From the NCBI GenBank assembly GCA_002714465.1, contig PAXL01000017.1, forward strand, positions 18,812 through 42,552: 23,741 nucleotides of DNA, in the 5' to 3' direction. Below the pieces are notes generated by a model. The model saw only the letters and a list, made by a program, of their open reading frames with translations, did not search any database and was not told where the DNA came from. The DNA comes from Gemmatimonadota bacterium. Its GTDB lineage: Bacteria > Latescibacterota > UBA2968. Shown here piece after piece: positions 1 through 8,547 of the stretch (the stretch's first letter is position 1; each line of letters opens with the position of its first letter). The position numbers and the translations under genes are program-made.

Positions 1-107
1 AAGGGTGCCTCCAAACCCTCCAACACCCCAACGTCCAGCTAGTCCTTCCGCCTTAGTTCCGCCATCTCTATAGCATCGCGGAACCCCCGACTGACTTCTC
101 AATTCTC

Positions 108-136
108 TTGCTCCAACTTAGCCGCACTTATATATT
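108..136 (+). promoter_or_regulatory. sigma-70-type promoter of ppdK
   Basis: A -35 box TTGCTC (108-113) and a -10 box TATATT (131-136) are separated by exactly 17 bp. Transcription would start near 143, giving a leader of about 100 nt before ppdK. The same spacing and the same -10 hexamer recur upstream of four other genes in this window, which supports the call. The rest of 1-246 shows no gene. Confidence 0.6.
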
Positions 137-246
137 ACTTTCTGCCTGAATAGCCCGTTCTTACAGTATTTTCGGCGCATTTTCCAGAACACATTCACCA
201 CAAGTACGCCATACGGTGTGGGAGTTGGTGAGTTAGGAGGAGTTGT

Positions 247-2901
247 ATGGCAAAAGCCAAGAAAACCGCCGCCAGAAAGAAGATGGTCTACTACTTTGGC
301 GACGGGAAGGCTGATGGTAATGGTTCGATGCGAAACCTTGTGGGTGGTAAGGGTGCCAACTTGGCCGAGATGTCACGGATTGGGATCCCGGTTCCTGCCG
401 GCTTCACGATCACGACCGAGGTCTGCAGCTACTACTACGCCCACGGTGAGAAGTATCCCCGCGAACTTGCGAAGCAGGTTCAGACGAACCTGAAAAAGCT
501 CGAAAAGACAATGGGTGCCAAGTTCGGTAACCCGGAGAATCCGCTCCTGCTTTCTGTCCGATCGGGTGCACGTGTTTCGATGCCCGGTATGATGGAGACG
601 GTCCTCAACCTAGGTCTTAACGACCAGACAGCAGCGGCGATTATTGAGAAGACCGGGAACGACCGGTTTGTCTGGGACGCCTACCGTCGGTTCGTTCAGA
701 CCTACGGTGACGTCGTGATGGGTGTCGCTCCCGAGGGCAAGGAGCACGATCCCTTCGAAGTTGCGATCGACAAGATGAAGGAGAAAAAGGGCATCCAACT
801 CGACACCGAACTCGACGCAGACGACCTGAAGCAACTCACTTCTCAGTTCAAACAGATCGTGAAGCGCCGGACCGGGCAGGTCTTCCCGCAGGACCCGCAG
901 GTCCAGCTATGGGGCGGAATCAGCGCCGTCTTCAAGTCTTGGAACGGAGCTCGCGCCATAATTTATAGGGATATAGAAGGCATTCCGCACGACTGGGGCA
1001 CCGCCGTCAACGTTCAGTCGATGGTCTACGGGAACATGGGTGATGATTGCGCTACCGGCGTTGCCTTCACACGGAACCCGTCGACGGGTGAGCGCAAGTT
1101 CTACGGTGAGTATCTCGTCAACGCGCAGGGTGAGGACGTCGTAGCAGGTGTCCGGACTCCTGAGCCCGTCTCCAAGATGCGCAAGCAGTTCGGACCGGCA
1201 TACAAAACGCTTGAGGGCATCTACAACAAGCTCGAGAAGCACTATAGGGACATGCAGGACATCGAGTTCACGGTTCAGGAAGGCCGTCTCTGGATGCTCC
1301 AGACACGAAATGGAAAGCGAACAGCTGCTGCTGCCCTCAAGATCGCAGTGGACATGGTGAAGGAGCGCCTGATCACAAAGAAGGAAGCCGTGATGCGCGT
1401 CGAGCCGAATCAGCTCGACCAGCTCCTGCACCCGACCTTCGACCCCAAAGCGACCCGCAACGTCTTGGCGACAGGTCTCCCGGCTTCACCGGGTGCAGCA
1501 ACGGGTAAGGTCGTCTTCAGCGCTGAGGAGGCAGAAGCTCTCGCAGCCAAGGACGAGGACGTGATTCTCGTTCGTCTCGAAACCTCACCCGAAGACATCG
1601 GAGGTATGCACGCGGCGAAGGGTATCCTCACGGCCCGTGGCGGTATGACAAGCCACGCCGCCGTCGTCGCCCGCGGTATGGGCACGTGTTGCGTCGCAGG
1701 CTGCGGTGATGTCAATATCGACTACGTCAAAGATCTGTTCACGGTCGGCAAAACGACCGTCAAGGCTGGCGACTGGATCTCGCTTGACGGGTCAACAGGT
1801 GAGTTGATGCTCGGACAGGTCGCAACCCAGGAGCCCAGACTGTCTGGGAACTTCGGCACGCTGATGAAGTGGGCAGACGAGATTCGGAAGCTCGATGTCC
1901 GCACAAACGCCGACAGTCCAGAAGATTCTAAAGTAGCCCGCAAGTTTGGTGCACAGGGCATCGGCCTCTGCCGTACGGAGCACATGTTCTTCGAGACTGA
2001 CAGGATTCGCTGGGTCCGCGAGATGATCCTTGCAGACGACGAACCAGGTCGCCGTCGTGCACTCGGCAAGCTGCTCCCGATTCAGCGGGGCGACTTCGAA
2101 GGCATCTTCAAGGCCATGGATGGCCTACCCGTAACGATCCGACTGCTAGATCCACCTTTACACGAGTTCCTTCCGCACGAGAAAGATCAACAGGCCGACC
2201 TAGCCAAGCAGATGAAGGTCTCGACGCGCGTCATCCGCGACAAGGTCGAGTCCCTCAACGAGTTCAACCCGATGCTCGGTCACCGCGGCTGCCGTCTTGG
2301 CATCACGTTCCCTGAAATCTACGAGATGCAGGTCCGTGCAATCATTGAGGCGGCCGTGAACTGCAAGAAAAAGCGGATAAAGGCGATCCCTGAGATCATG
2401 ATTCCGCTCGTCGGAACGGTCCGCGAGTTCAAGGATCTCAAAGAGATGACGGACCGAGTCGCTGCTGAGGTTATGAAGAAGACAAAGGTCAAGTATCTCG
2501 TCGGAACGATGATCGAGATCCCGCGTGCCGCCCTGGTCGCTGATCAGATCGCCGAGGACGCCGAATTCTTCAGCTTCGGAACAAACGACCTGACGCAGAT
2601 GACATTCGGATACTCGCGCGACGATGCCGGCAAGTTCCTCGGCGAATACGTAGATAAGGGTATTCTGGGAACCGATCCCTTCCAATCGCTCGACCAGGAC
2701 GGTGTCGGGCAGCTCGTACGGACAGGAACAAAGCTTGGGCGTAAATCGCGCAAGACACTAAAGGTGGGTATCTGTGGCGAGCACGGCGGCGATCCGTCGT
2801 CAGTCGAGTTCTGCCACAACGTCGACATGGATTATGTCTCCTGCTCCCCCTACCGCGTCCCGATCGCCCGGCTGGCCGCCGCTCAGGCCGCCCTCAGCTA
2901 A
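247..2901 (+). CDS. ppdK: pyruvate, phosphate dikinase
   Basis: This 884-residue protein interconverts pyruvate + ATP + Pi and phosphoenolpyruvate + AMP + PPi in the cytoplasm, linking glycolysis and gluconeogenesis. The length is full for the family. The N-terminal ATP-grasp region holds [20 protein letters not shown] near residue 35. The swivelling phosphohistidine domain has [15 protein letters not shown] with catalytic His470. The C-terminal TIM barrel has [22 protein letters not shown] and [10 protein letters not shown] with the general acid Cys843. The family counterparts are His455 and Cys831 in the Clostridium symbiosum enzyme. The start is fixed by AGGAGG (235-240) six bases before the ATG. 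The gene has its own promoter and a strong terminator, so it is probably transcribed alone. PEP synthase is excluded by the PPDK-type motifs and domain lengths. Confidence 0.97.
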   Translation: MAKAKKTAARKKMVYYFGDGKADGNGSMRNLVGGKGANLAEMSRIGIPVPAGFTITTEVCSYYYAHGEKYPRELAKQVQTNLKKLEKTMGAKFGNPENPLLLSVRSGARVSMPGMMETVLNLGLNDQTAAAIIEKTGNDRFVWDAYRRFVQTYGDVVMGVAPEGKEHDPFEVAIDKMKEKKGIQLDTELDADDLKQLTSQFKQIVKRRTGQVFPQDPQVQLWGGISAVFKSWNGARAIIYRDIEGIPHDWGTAVNVQSMVYGNMGDDCATGVAFTRNPSTGERKFYGEYLVNAQGEDVVAGVRTPEPVSKMRKQFGPAYKTLEGIYNKLEKHYRDMQDIEFTVQEGRLWMLQTRNGKRTAAAALKIAVDMVKERLITKKEAVMRVEPNQLDQLLHPTFDPKATRNVLATGLPASPGAATGKVVFSAEEAEALAAKDEDVILVRLETSPEDIGGMHAAKGILTARGGMTSHAAVVARGMGTCCVAGCGDVNIDYVKDLFTVGKTTVKAGDWISLDGSTGELMLGQVATQEPRLSGNFGTLMKWADEIRKLDVRTNADSPEDSKVARKFGAQGIGLCRTEHMFFETDRIRWVREMILADDEPGRRRALGKLLPIQRGDFEGIFKAMDGLPVTIRLLDPPLHEFLPHEKDQQADLAKQMKVSTRVIRDKVESLNEFNPMLGHRGCRLGITFPEIYEMQVRAIIEAAVNCKKKRIKAIPEIMIPLVGTVREFKDLKEMTDRVAAEVMKKTKVKYLVGTMIEIPRAALVADQIAEDAEFFSFGTNDLTQMTFGYSRDDAGKFLGEYVDKGILGTDPFQSLDQDGVGQLVRTGTKLGRKSRKTLKVGICGEHGGDPSSVEFCHNVDMDYVSCSPYRVPIARLAAAQAALS

Positions 2902-2925
2902 GCGATCAGAATTAAGGTAGTTATT

Positions 2926-2957
2926 CGCCCCCAGGCTTCTTAATAGGCTTGGGGGCG
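2926..2957 (+). terminator. intrinsic terminator of ppdK
   Basis: An inverted repeat with 11-nt arms, CGCCCCCAGGC (2926-2936) and GCTTGGGGGCG (2947-2957), has one mismatch near the loop. It is followed by TGTCTTTTT. It lies 24 bp after the ppdK stop codon. Confidence 0.85.
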
Positions 2958-3175
2958 TGTCTTTTTCCGAAAACACGCGTTTCTGGTCGCAGGTTTCTTT
3001 CGCTGCCAAAAGTAATACGTTTTCGGAGGTCCTTGCATACCGGAGCACCCTCATCACGTATTGGATGGTTGATCCCTAGTAGCGCCTCTGCTGACGCTTC
3101 GGTTTACTCCGGGCTATTTTGCCGCAGCCCCTTCAGGGGGAAGGAGTCAGCGGCTCCCGCTTCTGATTCTTGCTG
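2958..3175. other. non-coding stretch between ppdK and parA
   Basis: No convincing gene is seen on either strand. A GC-rich imperfect hairpin can be drawn around 3121-3153, with GCCGC and GCGGC arms flanking CCCCTTCAGGGG. It has no T-tract, so it is not an obvious terminator. A parS-like palindrome, expected near many parAB loci, was looked for by eye and not found here. Confidence 0.4.
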
Positions 3176-3204
3176 TTGCATGCCCATATTCCATCGCATA
3201 TATT
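3176..3204 (+). promoter_or_regulatory. sigma-70-type promoter of parAB
   Basis: The boxes are TTGCAT (3176-3181) and TATATT (3199-3204) with a 17-bp spacer. Transcription would start near 3211, leaving a leader of about 90 nt before parA. It matches the layout of the promoters upstream of ppdK, iscS, groES and rnr. Confidence 0.6.
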
Positions 3205-3301
3205 CTTCTTGCTATACAAAATCCCCCTAGATGTTGAAGTCGGACCTGATTTCCCCCTTCTCCGGCTCCCCCGCTTTATTCACATCTCAAGAACGAGCGA
3301 C

Positions 3302-4087
3302 ATGTCCAAAATCATTGCTATCGCCAACCAGAAGGGCGGCGTGGGCAAGACGACGACGTCCGTGAATCTGGCGGCCTGCCTCGCCGTCGCCGAAAAGCGT
3401 ACGCTCCTGATCGACATGGACCCGCAGGCCAATGCTACCAGCGGCTACGGGTCCCCAATCGGTGACGAGGCGCCCTCGATCTATGAAGTCCTGGTGCAGG
3501 ACAAACCTCTTGGAGACATCATTCGCGAGACGGATGTGCCCTACCTGAGACTCGCGCCGTCGCACATCAGGTTGACGGGCGCAGAAGTCGAGATGGTGAG
3601 CGTTATATCCCGAGAACGACGACTTGAGGAAGCGCTTGAAGCAGCCCGAGGTGAATACGACTATATCTTCATCGACTGTCCCCCATCTCTCGGTCTACTG
3701 ACTCTTAATGCCCTGACAGCCGCCGACTCTGTGCTGATCCCGATTCAGTGTGAGTACTATGCACTCGAAGGTCTGAGCAAACTGATGAACACGCTCAAGC
3801 TGGTTCAGCGCCACCTGAACCCGAAGCTCGAGATAGAAGGCGTACTCTTAACGATGTTCGACGGGCGCCTGAACCTTTCCCGTCAGGTAGCGGATGAGGC
3901 ACGCGCTCATTTTGGAGAGCGGGTATACAAGACTGTGATCGGGCGAAACGTTAAACTCGGTGAGGCGCCGAGTTTCGGTAAGCCGATCATTCTCTACGAC
4001 ATCATGTCTGCAGGCGCACAGAATTACATCAGCCTTGCTGGAGAGGTGCTGGCATCTGAATCGGAAGAGGTCCTCATCCATGGCTAA
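3302..4087 (+). CDS. parA: chromosome-partitioning ATPase ParA (Soj type)
   Basis: This is a 261-residue Walker-type ATPase that works with ParB to segregate newly replicated chromosome origins; family members bind DNA non-specifically when ATP-bound. The N-terminus opens directly with the deviant Walker A motif QKGGVGKTTTS, preceded by MSKIIAIAN. LLIDMDPQANAT and FIDCPPSLG follow. There is no N-terminal helix-turn-helix extension, so this is the short chromosomal Soj class rather than a plasmid P1-type ParA. The reading frame stays open upstream to 3170, but family alignment favours the ATG at 3302. Its stop overlaps the parB start by 8 bp, which indicates translational coupling. Confidence 0.95.
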   Translation: MSKIIAIANQKGGVGKTTTSVNLAACLAVAEKRTLLIDMDPQANATSGYGSPIGDEAPSIYEVLVQDKPLGDIIRETDVPYLRLAPSHIRLTGAEVEMVSVISRERRLEEALEAARGEYDYIFIDCPPSLGLLTLNALTAADSVLIPIQCEYYALEGLSKLMNTLKLVQRHLNPKLEIEGVLLTMFDGRLNLSRQVADEARAHFGERVYKTVIGRNVKLGEAPSFGKPIILYDIMSAGAQNYISLAGEVLASESEEVLIHG

Positions 4088-4961
4088 ACAACGTCAGGCG
4101 CTCGGAAAAGGTCTAGGTGCGTTGATCCCGGAAGCCGACGACGACACGATCGTCTCGGAGATCCAGAAGGACGGAAGCAGTACTCTAGTTATTCAGGTTT
4201 CGGTCGATCACGTCGAACCCAATCCGCATCAACCAAGAGAACATTTCGAAGAAGAAGCAGTTGCAGAACTGGCTGCGTCGATCAAGGAGAAGGGTCTCCT
4301 CCAGCCGGTCAGCGTTCGCAAATTCGGATCCGGCTACCAATTGATAGCCGGCGAGCGACGTCTCCGAGCCAGCAAAGCCGCTGGGCTCTCAAAGATACCG
4401 GCAATCGTGTTCGACGTAACGTCGGATGAGGAAATGATGGAGCTCTCGCTGATCGAGAACGTTCAGCGAGAGGACCTGAGTCCGATCGAAGAAGCGAAGG
4501 CTTACCGCGCACTGATCGATGAGTGTTTCCTGACGCAGGAAGAAGTAGCCATACGCGTCAGCAAGGATCGGTCGTCCGTAGCAAACACTCTTCGGCTTCT
4601 CCTGCTCGCCCAATCGGTTCGCGAGGCTTTGGATGCGGGCAAAATTTCGATGGGGCACGCACGGGCGCTACTGGGGCTCGAGGAGACGCGTCAGCAAGAA
4701 GCTCTTTGTCGTGACATCGTCAGTAATGGGTTGTCCGTCCGAAAGGTTGAGGCACTCGTAAGAAACGCCAAGAACGGCGGATCACCCACAAAACTTAGGC
4801 CTACGCCGAAGGATCCGCACGTCGCGTCCTTAGAGGAGAACCTTCGCACGCGATTCGGGACGGGTGTTAACATCAAGCGGAAGGGCAGCAAGGGAAAGAT
4901 CGAGATCGAGTTCTACTCGATGGACGACCTTGAGAGACTGCTGGATCTGCTGCAGAGTTAG
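4080..4961 (+). CDS. parB: chromosome-partitioning protein ParB (Spo0J type)
   Basis: This 293-residue DNA-binding CTPase loads at parS sites and forms the partition complex moved by ParA. The N-terminus is MAKQRQALGKGLGALIPEA, typical of the family. The ParB/Srx-like CTP-binding domain has NPHQPR, GERRLRA and ENVQRED at residues of roughly 50-135. A helix-turn-helix follows, with TQEEVAIRVSKDRSSVANTL and the GHARALLGLE segment. A C-terminal dimerisation region ends the protein. The start codon lies inside the 3' end of parA, with a purine-rich GAAGAGG just upstream. No parS-like palindrome was recognised in this window, so the target sites presumably lie elsewhere. Confidence 0.95.
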   Translation: MAKQRQALGKGLGALIPEADDDTIVSEIQKDGSSTLVIQVSVDHVEPNPHQPREHFEEEAVAELAASIKEKGLLQPVSVRKFGSGYQLIAGERRLRASKAAGLSKIPAIVFDVTSDEEMMELSLIENVQREDLSPIEEAKAYRALIDECFLTQEEVAIRVSKDRSSVANTLRLLLLAQSVREALDAGKISMGHARALLGLEETRQQEALCRDIVSNGLSVRKVEALVRNAKNGGSPTKLRPTPKDPHVASLEENLRTRFGTGVNIKRKGSKGKIEIEFYSMDDLERLLDLLQS

Positions 4962-4989
4962 ATAACACACTAAGACAACGAAACACTCA

Positions 4990-5009
4990 GGCCGGCGATG
5001 TTGCCGGCC
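4990..5009 (+). terminator. terminator or attenuator between parB and ftsY
   Basis: A perfect 7-bp stem of GGCCGGC (4990-4996) and GCCGGCC (5003-5009) encloses a 6-nt loop and is followed by TTCTTTGT. The T-tract is short, so partial read-through into ftsY, 20 bp downstream, is likely. No separate ftsY promoter was recognised. Confidence 0.6.
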
Positions 5010-5029
5010 TTCTTTGTGGAATAGAGACA

Positions 5030-5944
5030 ATGCTCGGAGGATTCTTCGACCGCTTCAAGAAAGGGCTGACAAAGACCCGCGCTGGGTTTTTCAACCGTAT
5101 CCGTGACGTCGTCCGCGGCAAGCCAAAGCTGAATGAAGAGATGCTCGAGCAGATCGAAGAGATCCTGATTGAGGCGGATGTTGGAGTCGACCCCACGCTC
5201 CGGATCATCGACCGATTGAGAGAGCATTACGAGGAGGTCGAATTGGAGGATGCCGAATTGGCTGTCTTCGATCTGCTCCAAGAGGAGATCCGGAACATCC
5301 TGAGTGCTTCTGAGCCGCTCGAACTCGTCGCCCAACCTACGGTATTCCTGATCGTGGGCGTGAACGGTGCAGGCAAGACGACGACCATCGGAAAGCTGGC
5401 GAAGCGATACGCCGATGAGGGTAAGAAGGTCCTGATCGCTGCCTGCGACACGTTCAGAGCGGGGGCAATCGCCCAGATCGAAGTATGGGCGAAACGCTCA
5501 AGCGCCGAAATCGTGCGACATCAAGACGGAGCCGACGCCGCGTCAGTTGCCTATGACGCGCTTGAAGCCGCCAAGGCGCGGAACGTGGATGTCGTGTTGA
5601 TCGATACTGCTGGGCGACTCCACACGAAGGTCAACCTCATGGAGGAGGTTAAGAAAATATCGCGTGTCGTTTCAAAGGCGATCGACGGCGCACCTCACGA
5701 AACGCTTCTCGTGATCGACGCGACGACTGGCCAGAATGCGATCGAGCAGGCACGAGCCTTCCATCAGCATCTCACACTGACGGGTCTCGTTCTCGCTAAG
5801 CTGGACGGAACAGCAAAAGGTGGGATCGTCATCGCGGTATCCGACGAATTGGACATCCCTGTTCGTTTGGTGGGCCTGGGTGAAGGCGAAGACGACTTGC
5901 AACCCTTCGACCCAAAAGCCTTCACAGAGGCCCTACTGATCTGA
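5030..5944 (+). CDS. ftsY: signal recognition particle receptor FtsY
   Basis: This 304-residue SRP GTPase sits at the inner face of the cytoplasmic membrane. It receives Ffh-ribosome complexes for co-translational insertion of membrane proteins. It is the short form: a basic N-terminal helix (MLGGFFDRFKKGLTKTR) leads straight into the four-helix N domain, without the long acidic A domain of E. coli FtsY. The G domain shows GVNGAGKTTTIGKLA (P-loop), DTFRAGAIAQ, DTAGRLHTK, AKLDGTAKGG and the closing GLGEGEDDLQPF. The last motif separates FtsY from Ffh, which carries a C-terminal M domain. The Shine-Dalgarno sequence is weak. The gene is probably read partly from the parAB promoter. Confidence 0.96.
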   Translation: MLGGFFDRFKKGLTKTRAGFFNRIRDVVRGKPKLNEEMLEQIEEILIEADVGVDPTLRIIDRLREHYEEVELEDAELAVFDLLQEEIRNILSASEPLELVAQPTVFLIVGVNGAGKTTTIGKLAKRYADEGKKVLIAACDTFRAGAIAQIEVWAKRSSAEIVRHQDGADAASVAYDALEAAKARNVDVVLIDTAGRLHTKVNLMEEVKKISRVVSKAIDGAPHETLLVIDATTGQNAIEQARAFHQHLTLTGLVLAKLDGTAKGGIVIAVSDELDIPVRLVGLGEGEDDLQPFDPKAFTEALLI

Positions 5945-6128
5945 GATCCCTGTGATACCAGTCGACGGAAGTCAGATGAATCGGATCATCGTGCTCGAGT
6001 TCATCCACGCATTCGAATCGATGCTGACAGGACAGCGTGTAATCGTGGTCGCCGGGTGCCTTACAATCGGCTGCTAGCTCGAAACGGGAGCGCCCCTTGT
6101 GCGATTCAACTTCGAAAAATGGTGGCAC
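5922..6128 (-). CDS. doubtful small ORF, possibly a gene remnant
   Basis: This reverse ORF of 68 codons from a GTG is the only reading in this gap that looks at all protein-like. The frame is open further back, to a TAA near 6190. Its product is acidic and Cys/His-containing, with Asp-Cys, TLSCQHRFEC and VDELEHDDPIHL. I do not recognise a family. Against it: there is no ribosome binding site before the GTG, no promoter, and its 3' end overlaps the end of ftsY by 23 bp in convergent orientation. It may be a decayed gene or chance. Confidence 0.2.
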   Translation of the reverse strand: MPPFFEVESHKGRSRFELAADCKAPGDHDYTLSCQHRFECVDELEHDDPIHLTSVDWYHRDLRSVGPL

Positions 6129-6352
6129 GTAGGAGTCGATCTGCGATACCTGTTCATCCTTCCTCTCAACCGCAACATCGAACCTTTAAATAAGAAGTTG
6201 ATCGTGGAACGTGATCTGCTACCGATTTCCCGGCGAACACCGCTCGTAGGTGTACGACCCGCCTAGCTACGCTTCGGTATCCCTTTCTCCCTAGCCCGAC
6301 CAGGCGTCCCTCGTTTCTCCTAAATTCTTGTCTTTTAATTATTTATGCTTTC
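6129..6352. other. gene-poor gap downstream of ftsY
   Basis: No convincing coding sequence, RNA gene or repeat is visible here. The base composition turns AT-rich near 6320-6380, where the iscS promoter lies. The forward strand from 5946 to 6266 is open in one frame except for a single TAG after TIGC (near 6075), but I cannot link it to a family. Confidence 0.35.
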
Positions 6353-6381
6353 TTGACGGCCATTTATGTGTACGGTATATT
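6353..6381 (+). promoter_or_regulatory. strong sigma-70-type promoter of the iscS block
   Basis: TTGACG (6353-6358) and TATATT (6376-6381) with a 17-bp spacer form the closest match to the sigma-70 consensus in the window. Transcription would start near 6388, only a couple of bases before an in-frame ATG at 6390 and about 29 nt before the preferred iscS ATG at 6417. No IscR-type operator was recognised. Confidence 0.7.
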
Positions 6382-6416
6382 GGTCGTAGTTGGTCATCCT
6401 TATTACCTTCCAAGCT

Positions 6417-7598
6417 ATGTCAGTCGACCTCCCAATCTACATGGATAACCACGCCACCACGCGCGTGGATCCCCGCGTTCTGGACGAAATGTTGCCGTTC
6501 TTCAGCGATCGGTTTGGGAACGCGGCCAGTCGAACACACGAGTTCGGTTGGTCAGCTGAGTCTGCCATCGAGGATGCGCGCGAAGAGACTGCGAACATCC
6601 TAGGAGCTAAACCCAAAGAAATCATATTCACCAGCGGCGCGACGGAATCAAGCAACCTAGCCATTAAGGGTGTCGCTCAGGCAAACGTTTCAGAAGGCAA
6701 GCACGTCATCACGCAGGTCACCGAACACCACGCGACGCTCGACTCCTGCGCAGCCCTCGAGCGCCAAGGATTCGACGTCACCATCCTCTCTGTAGACAAG
6801 ACGGGCAGAATCGACGTGGACGATCTCCGCGATGCAATCCGAACGGACACGATTCTCGTTACCATGATGATCGCGAACAACGAAGTCGGTACAATCCAGC
6901 CTGTCACCGACATCGGATCGATCTGCCGTGAACACGACATCCTGTTCCACACGGATGCTGCTCAGGCCATCGGCAAGATCCCGATCGACGTGGAAGAGAT
7001 GGGAATTGACCTGCTCTCGCTCTCGGCTCACAAGTTCTACGGACCCAAGGGCGTCGGCGCGCTCTACGTCCGGAATAGACCTAGACCACGCGTCATCGCA
7101 CAGATGGATGGCGGCGGTCACGAGCGAGGTCTTCGATCAGGAACCATCAACGTGCCCGGCATCGTCGGGCTCGGAACCGCCTGCCAAGTAGCCCAGCAGG
7201 AACTCGAGAACGAGGCGAATCGTGTTCACAACCTCCGTGACAATCTTGCGGGTCAGCTCACGGCTCAGCTGGACGGCCTGCACCTCAACGGCCACCCCGA
7301 GCATAGACTCGACGGGAACCTGAACATGAGCTTCGAGGCCATCGATGGAGAGAGCCTGCTGATGAGTCTTAAAGACATTGCACTGTCCTCTGGATCGGCC
7401 TGCACCTCGGCGAGCCTCGAGCCGTCGTATGTGCTGCGCGCGATGGGATCCACCAAGGATCTGGCTCAGAGCAGCACCCGATTCGGGCTCGGACGTTTTA
7501 ACACCCAAGAGGAAGTCGACTACGTGGCAGAACGTGTCGTCACTGAAGTCAACCGGCTGCGGGAGATCTCGCCCCGCTGCCGCCCTGCCAACACCTGA
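6417..7598 (+). CDS. iscS: cysteine desulfurase (IscS/NifS family)
   Basis: This is a 393-residue PLP enzyme that removes sulfur from cysteine and passes it as a persulfide to Fe-S scaffolds and sulfur-carrier pathways. The N-terminus [20 protein letters not shown] is typical of the IscS branch. The PLP lysine is Lys206 in [15 protein letters not shown]. The catalytic Cys329 lies in the mobile loop [18 protein letters not shown]. coli IscS uses Lys206 and Cys328, so spacing is conserved. I prefer the ATG at 6417 because homologues begin shortly before YMDN. The in-frame ATG at 6390 would add nine residues and be almost leaderless. Neither has a clear Shine-Dalgarno sequence. mrp follows after 13 bp. 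No iscU, iscR or hsc genes are adjacent. Confidence 0.93.
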   Translation: MSVDLPIYMDNHATTRVDPRVLDEMLPFFSDRFGNAASRTHEFGWSAESAIEDAREETANILGAKPKEIIFTSGATESSNLAIKGVAQANVSEGKHVITQVTEHHATLDSCAALERQGFDVTILSVDKTGRIDVDDLRDAIRTDTILVTMMIANNEVGTIQPVTDIGSICREHDILFHTDAAQAIGKIPIDVEEMGIDLLSLSAHKFYGPKGVGALYVRNRPRPRVIAQMDGGGHERGLRSGTINVPGIVGLGTACQVAQQELENEANRVHNLRDNLAGQLTAQLDGLHLNGHPEHRLDGNLNMSFEAIDGESLLMSLKDIALSSGSACTSASLEPSYVLRAMGSTKDLAQSSTRFGLGRFNTQEEVDYVAERVVTEVNRLREISPRCRPANT

Positions 7599-7611
7599 CG
7601 CTGAGGATACC

Positions 7612-8427
7612 TTGCAGACACCGTTCCAACCGCCGCAACCTAAACCGATATCCGACGTCAAACACATCGTTGCCGTATCCAGCTGTAAAGGCGGCGTCGG
7701 CAAATCCACGATGGCAGTCAACCTGGCCATCGCGCTCAGCCAGCTCGGGCACTCTGTCGGCCTGATGGACGGAGACGTCCACGGACCAAGCGTCCACACC
7801 ATGATGGGAGTCTCCGGGGAGCCTGCTCAAGAAGACGGGAAGATTGTTCCTGCCGAAGCGCACGGTGTGCGATTCATCTCCCTGGGTTTGATCGCGGGTG
7901 AGGACACGCCCGTCATATGGCGCGGACCTATCGTCGGACGCGTGCTCCAACAATTCCTCGTTGACGTGAACTGGGGTGAGCTGGACTACCTGATACTCGA
8001 CCTGCCTCCCGGAACTGGTGACGCACAGCTAACACTCGCGCAATCGGTCATCCTATCGGGGGCAGTGGTCATCACCACACCTCAAATCGTCGCGCAGGAA
8101 GATGTGGTCCGCGGTGGCGAGATGTTCCTGAAAGTCGGCGTCCCCATACTCGGCGTCATCGAAAACATGGCGGCCTTCTCCTGCGATTGCGGACACACGG
8201 CCAAGATCTTCGGATCCGGGGGTGGAAAAGCCATGTCTGAGCACTTCGGCGTGCCCGTTCTCGGGAGCATTGCACTGGAGTCTAGGATCCGCGAAGGGGG
8301 CGATCAGGGCGAACCGATCGTGACATCTGGCGGGTTGGCGGCAGAGACCATCAGGACTATCGCGAAGCAGCTGACCGGTTTGGTAGACGAGGCGGAGGTT
8401 TCGGACCCGGAGATAAACATCATGTAA
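7612..8427 (+). CDS. mrp: Mrp/ApbC-type iron-sulfur carrier P-loop ATPase
   Basis: This 271-residue Mrp/NBP35-family ATPase is expected to carry Fe-S clusters to client proteins. Visible motifs are the deviant Walker A SSCKGGVGKSTMAVN, MDGDVHGPSVHTMMG and LDLPPGTGDAQL. The short form lacks the N-terminal DUF59 domain. The cluster-binding cysteines near the C-terminus are in ENMAAFSCDCGHTAKIFG, spaced C-x-C instead of the usual C-x-x-C. The start is inferred: no ATG precedes the P-loop in a sensible place, and TTG at 7612 has GAGG (7603-7606) five bases upstream. The gene lies 13 bp after iscS, so co-transcription and a shared role in Fe-S supply are likely. Confidence 0.9.
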   Translation: MQTPFQPPQPKPISDVKHIVAVSSCKGGVGKSTMAVNLAIALSQLGHSVGLMDGDVHGPSVHTMMGVSGEPAQEDGKIVPAEAHGVRFISLGLIAGEDTPVIWRGPIVGRVLQQFLVDVNWGELDYLILDLPPGTGDAQLTLAQSVILSGAVVITTPQIVAQEDVVRGGEMFLKVGVPILGVIENMAAFSCDCGHTAKIFGSGGGKAMSEHFGVPVLGSIALESRIREGGDQGEPIVTSGGLAAETIRTIAKQLTGLVDEAEVSDPEINIM

Positions 8428-8455
8428 GGCTGCATCGTCTCTTTAGGGGGTGAGG

Positions 8456-8484
8456 TTGCGACCCTCAATCGATTCGCCTACCTT
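8456..8484 (+). promoter_or_regulatory. possible promoter of the rhodanese-E1 gene
   Basis: TTGCGA (8456-8461) and TACCTT (8479-8484) are 17 bp apart in the 120-bp gap between mrp and the next gene. The -10 box is a poorer match than others in the window, so read-through from the iscS promoter is an alternative. Confidence 0.35.
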
Positions 8485-8547
8485 AACCGAGTCGCATCTT
8501 GATAACGATCAGCAGATTAGGCCGGAAAGACACAAAGGAGTAGCCCT

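Noticed and set aside
907..1431. 174-codon reverse ORF opposite ppdK
   Set aside because: Antisense shadow of a conserved enzyme; no start signals and no protein motifs.
3276..3284. TTATTCACA resembling a DnaA box upstream of parA
   Set aside because: A single site with no cluster, no AT-rich unwinding region and no dnaA/gidA neighbours; not enough to call an origin.
7137..7802. 221-codon reverse ORF opposite iscS and mrp
   Set aside because: It spans two convincing forward genes and their junction; its product has no recognisable domain.
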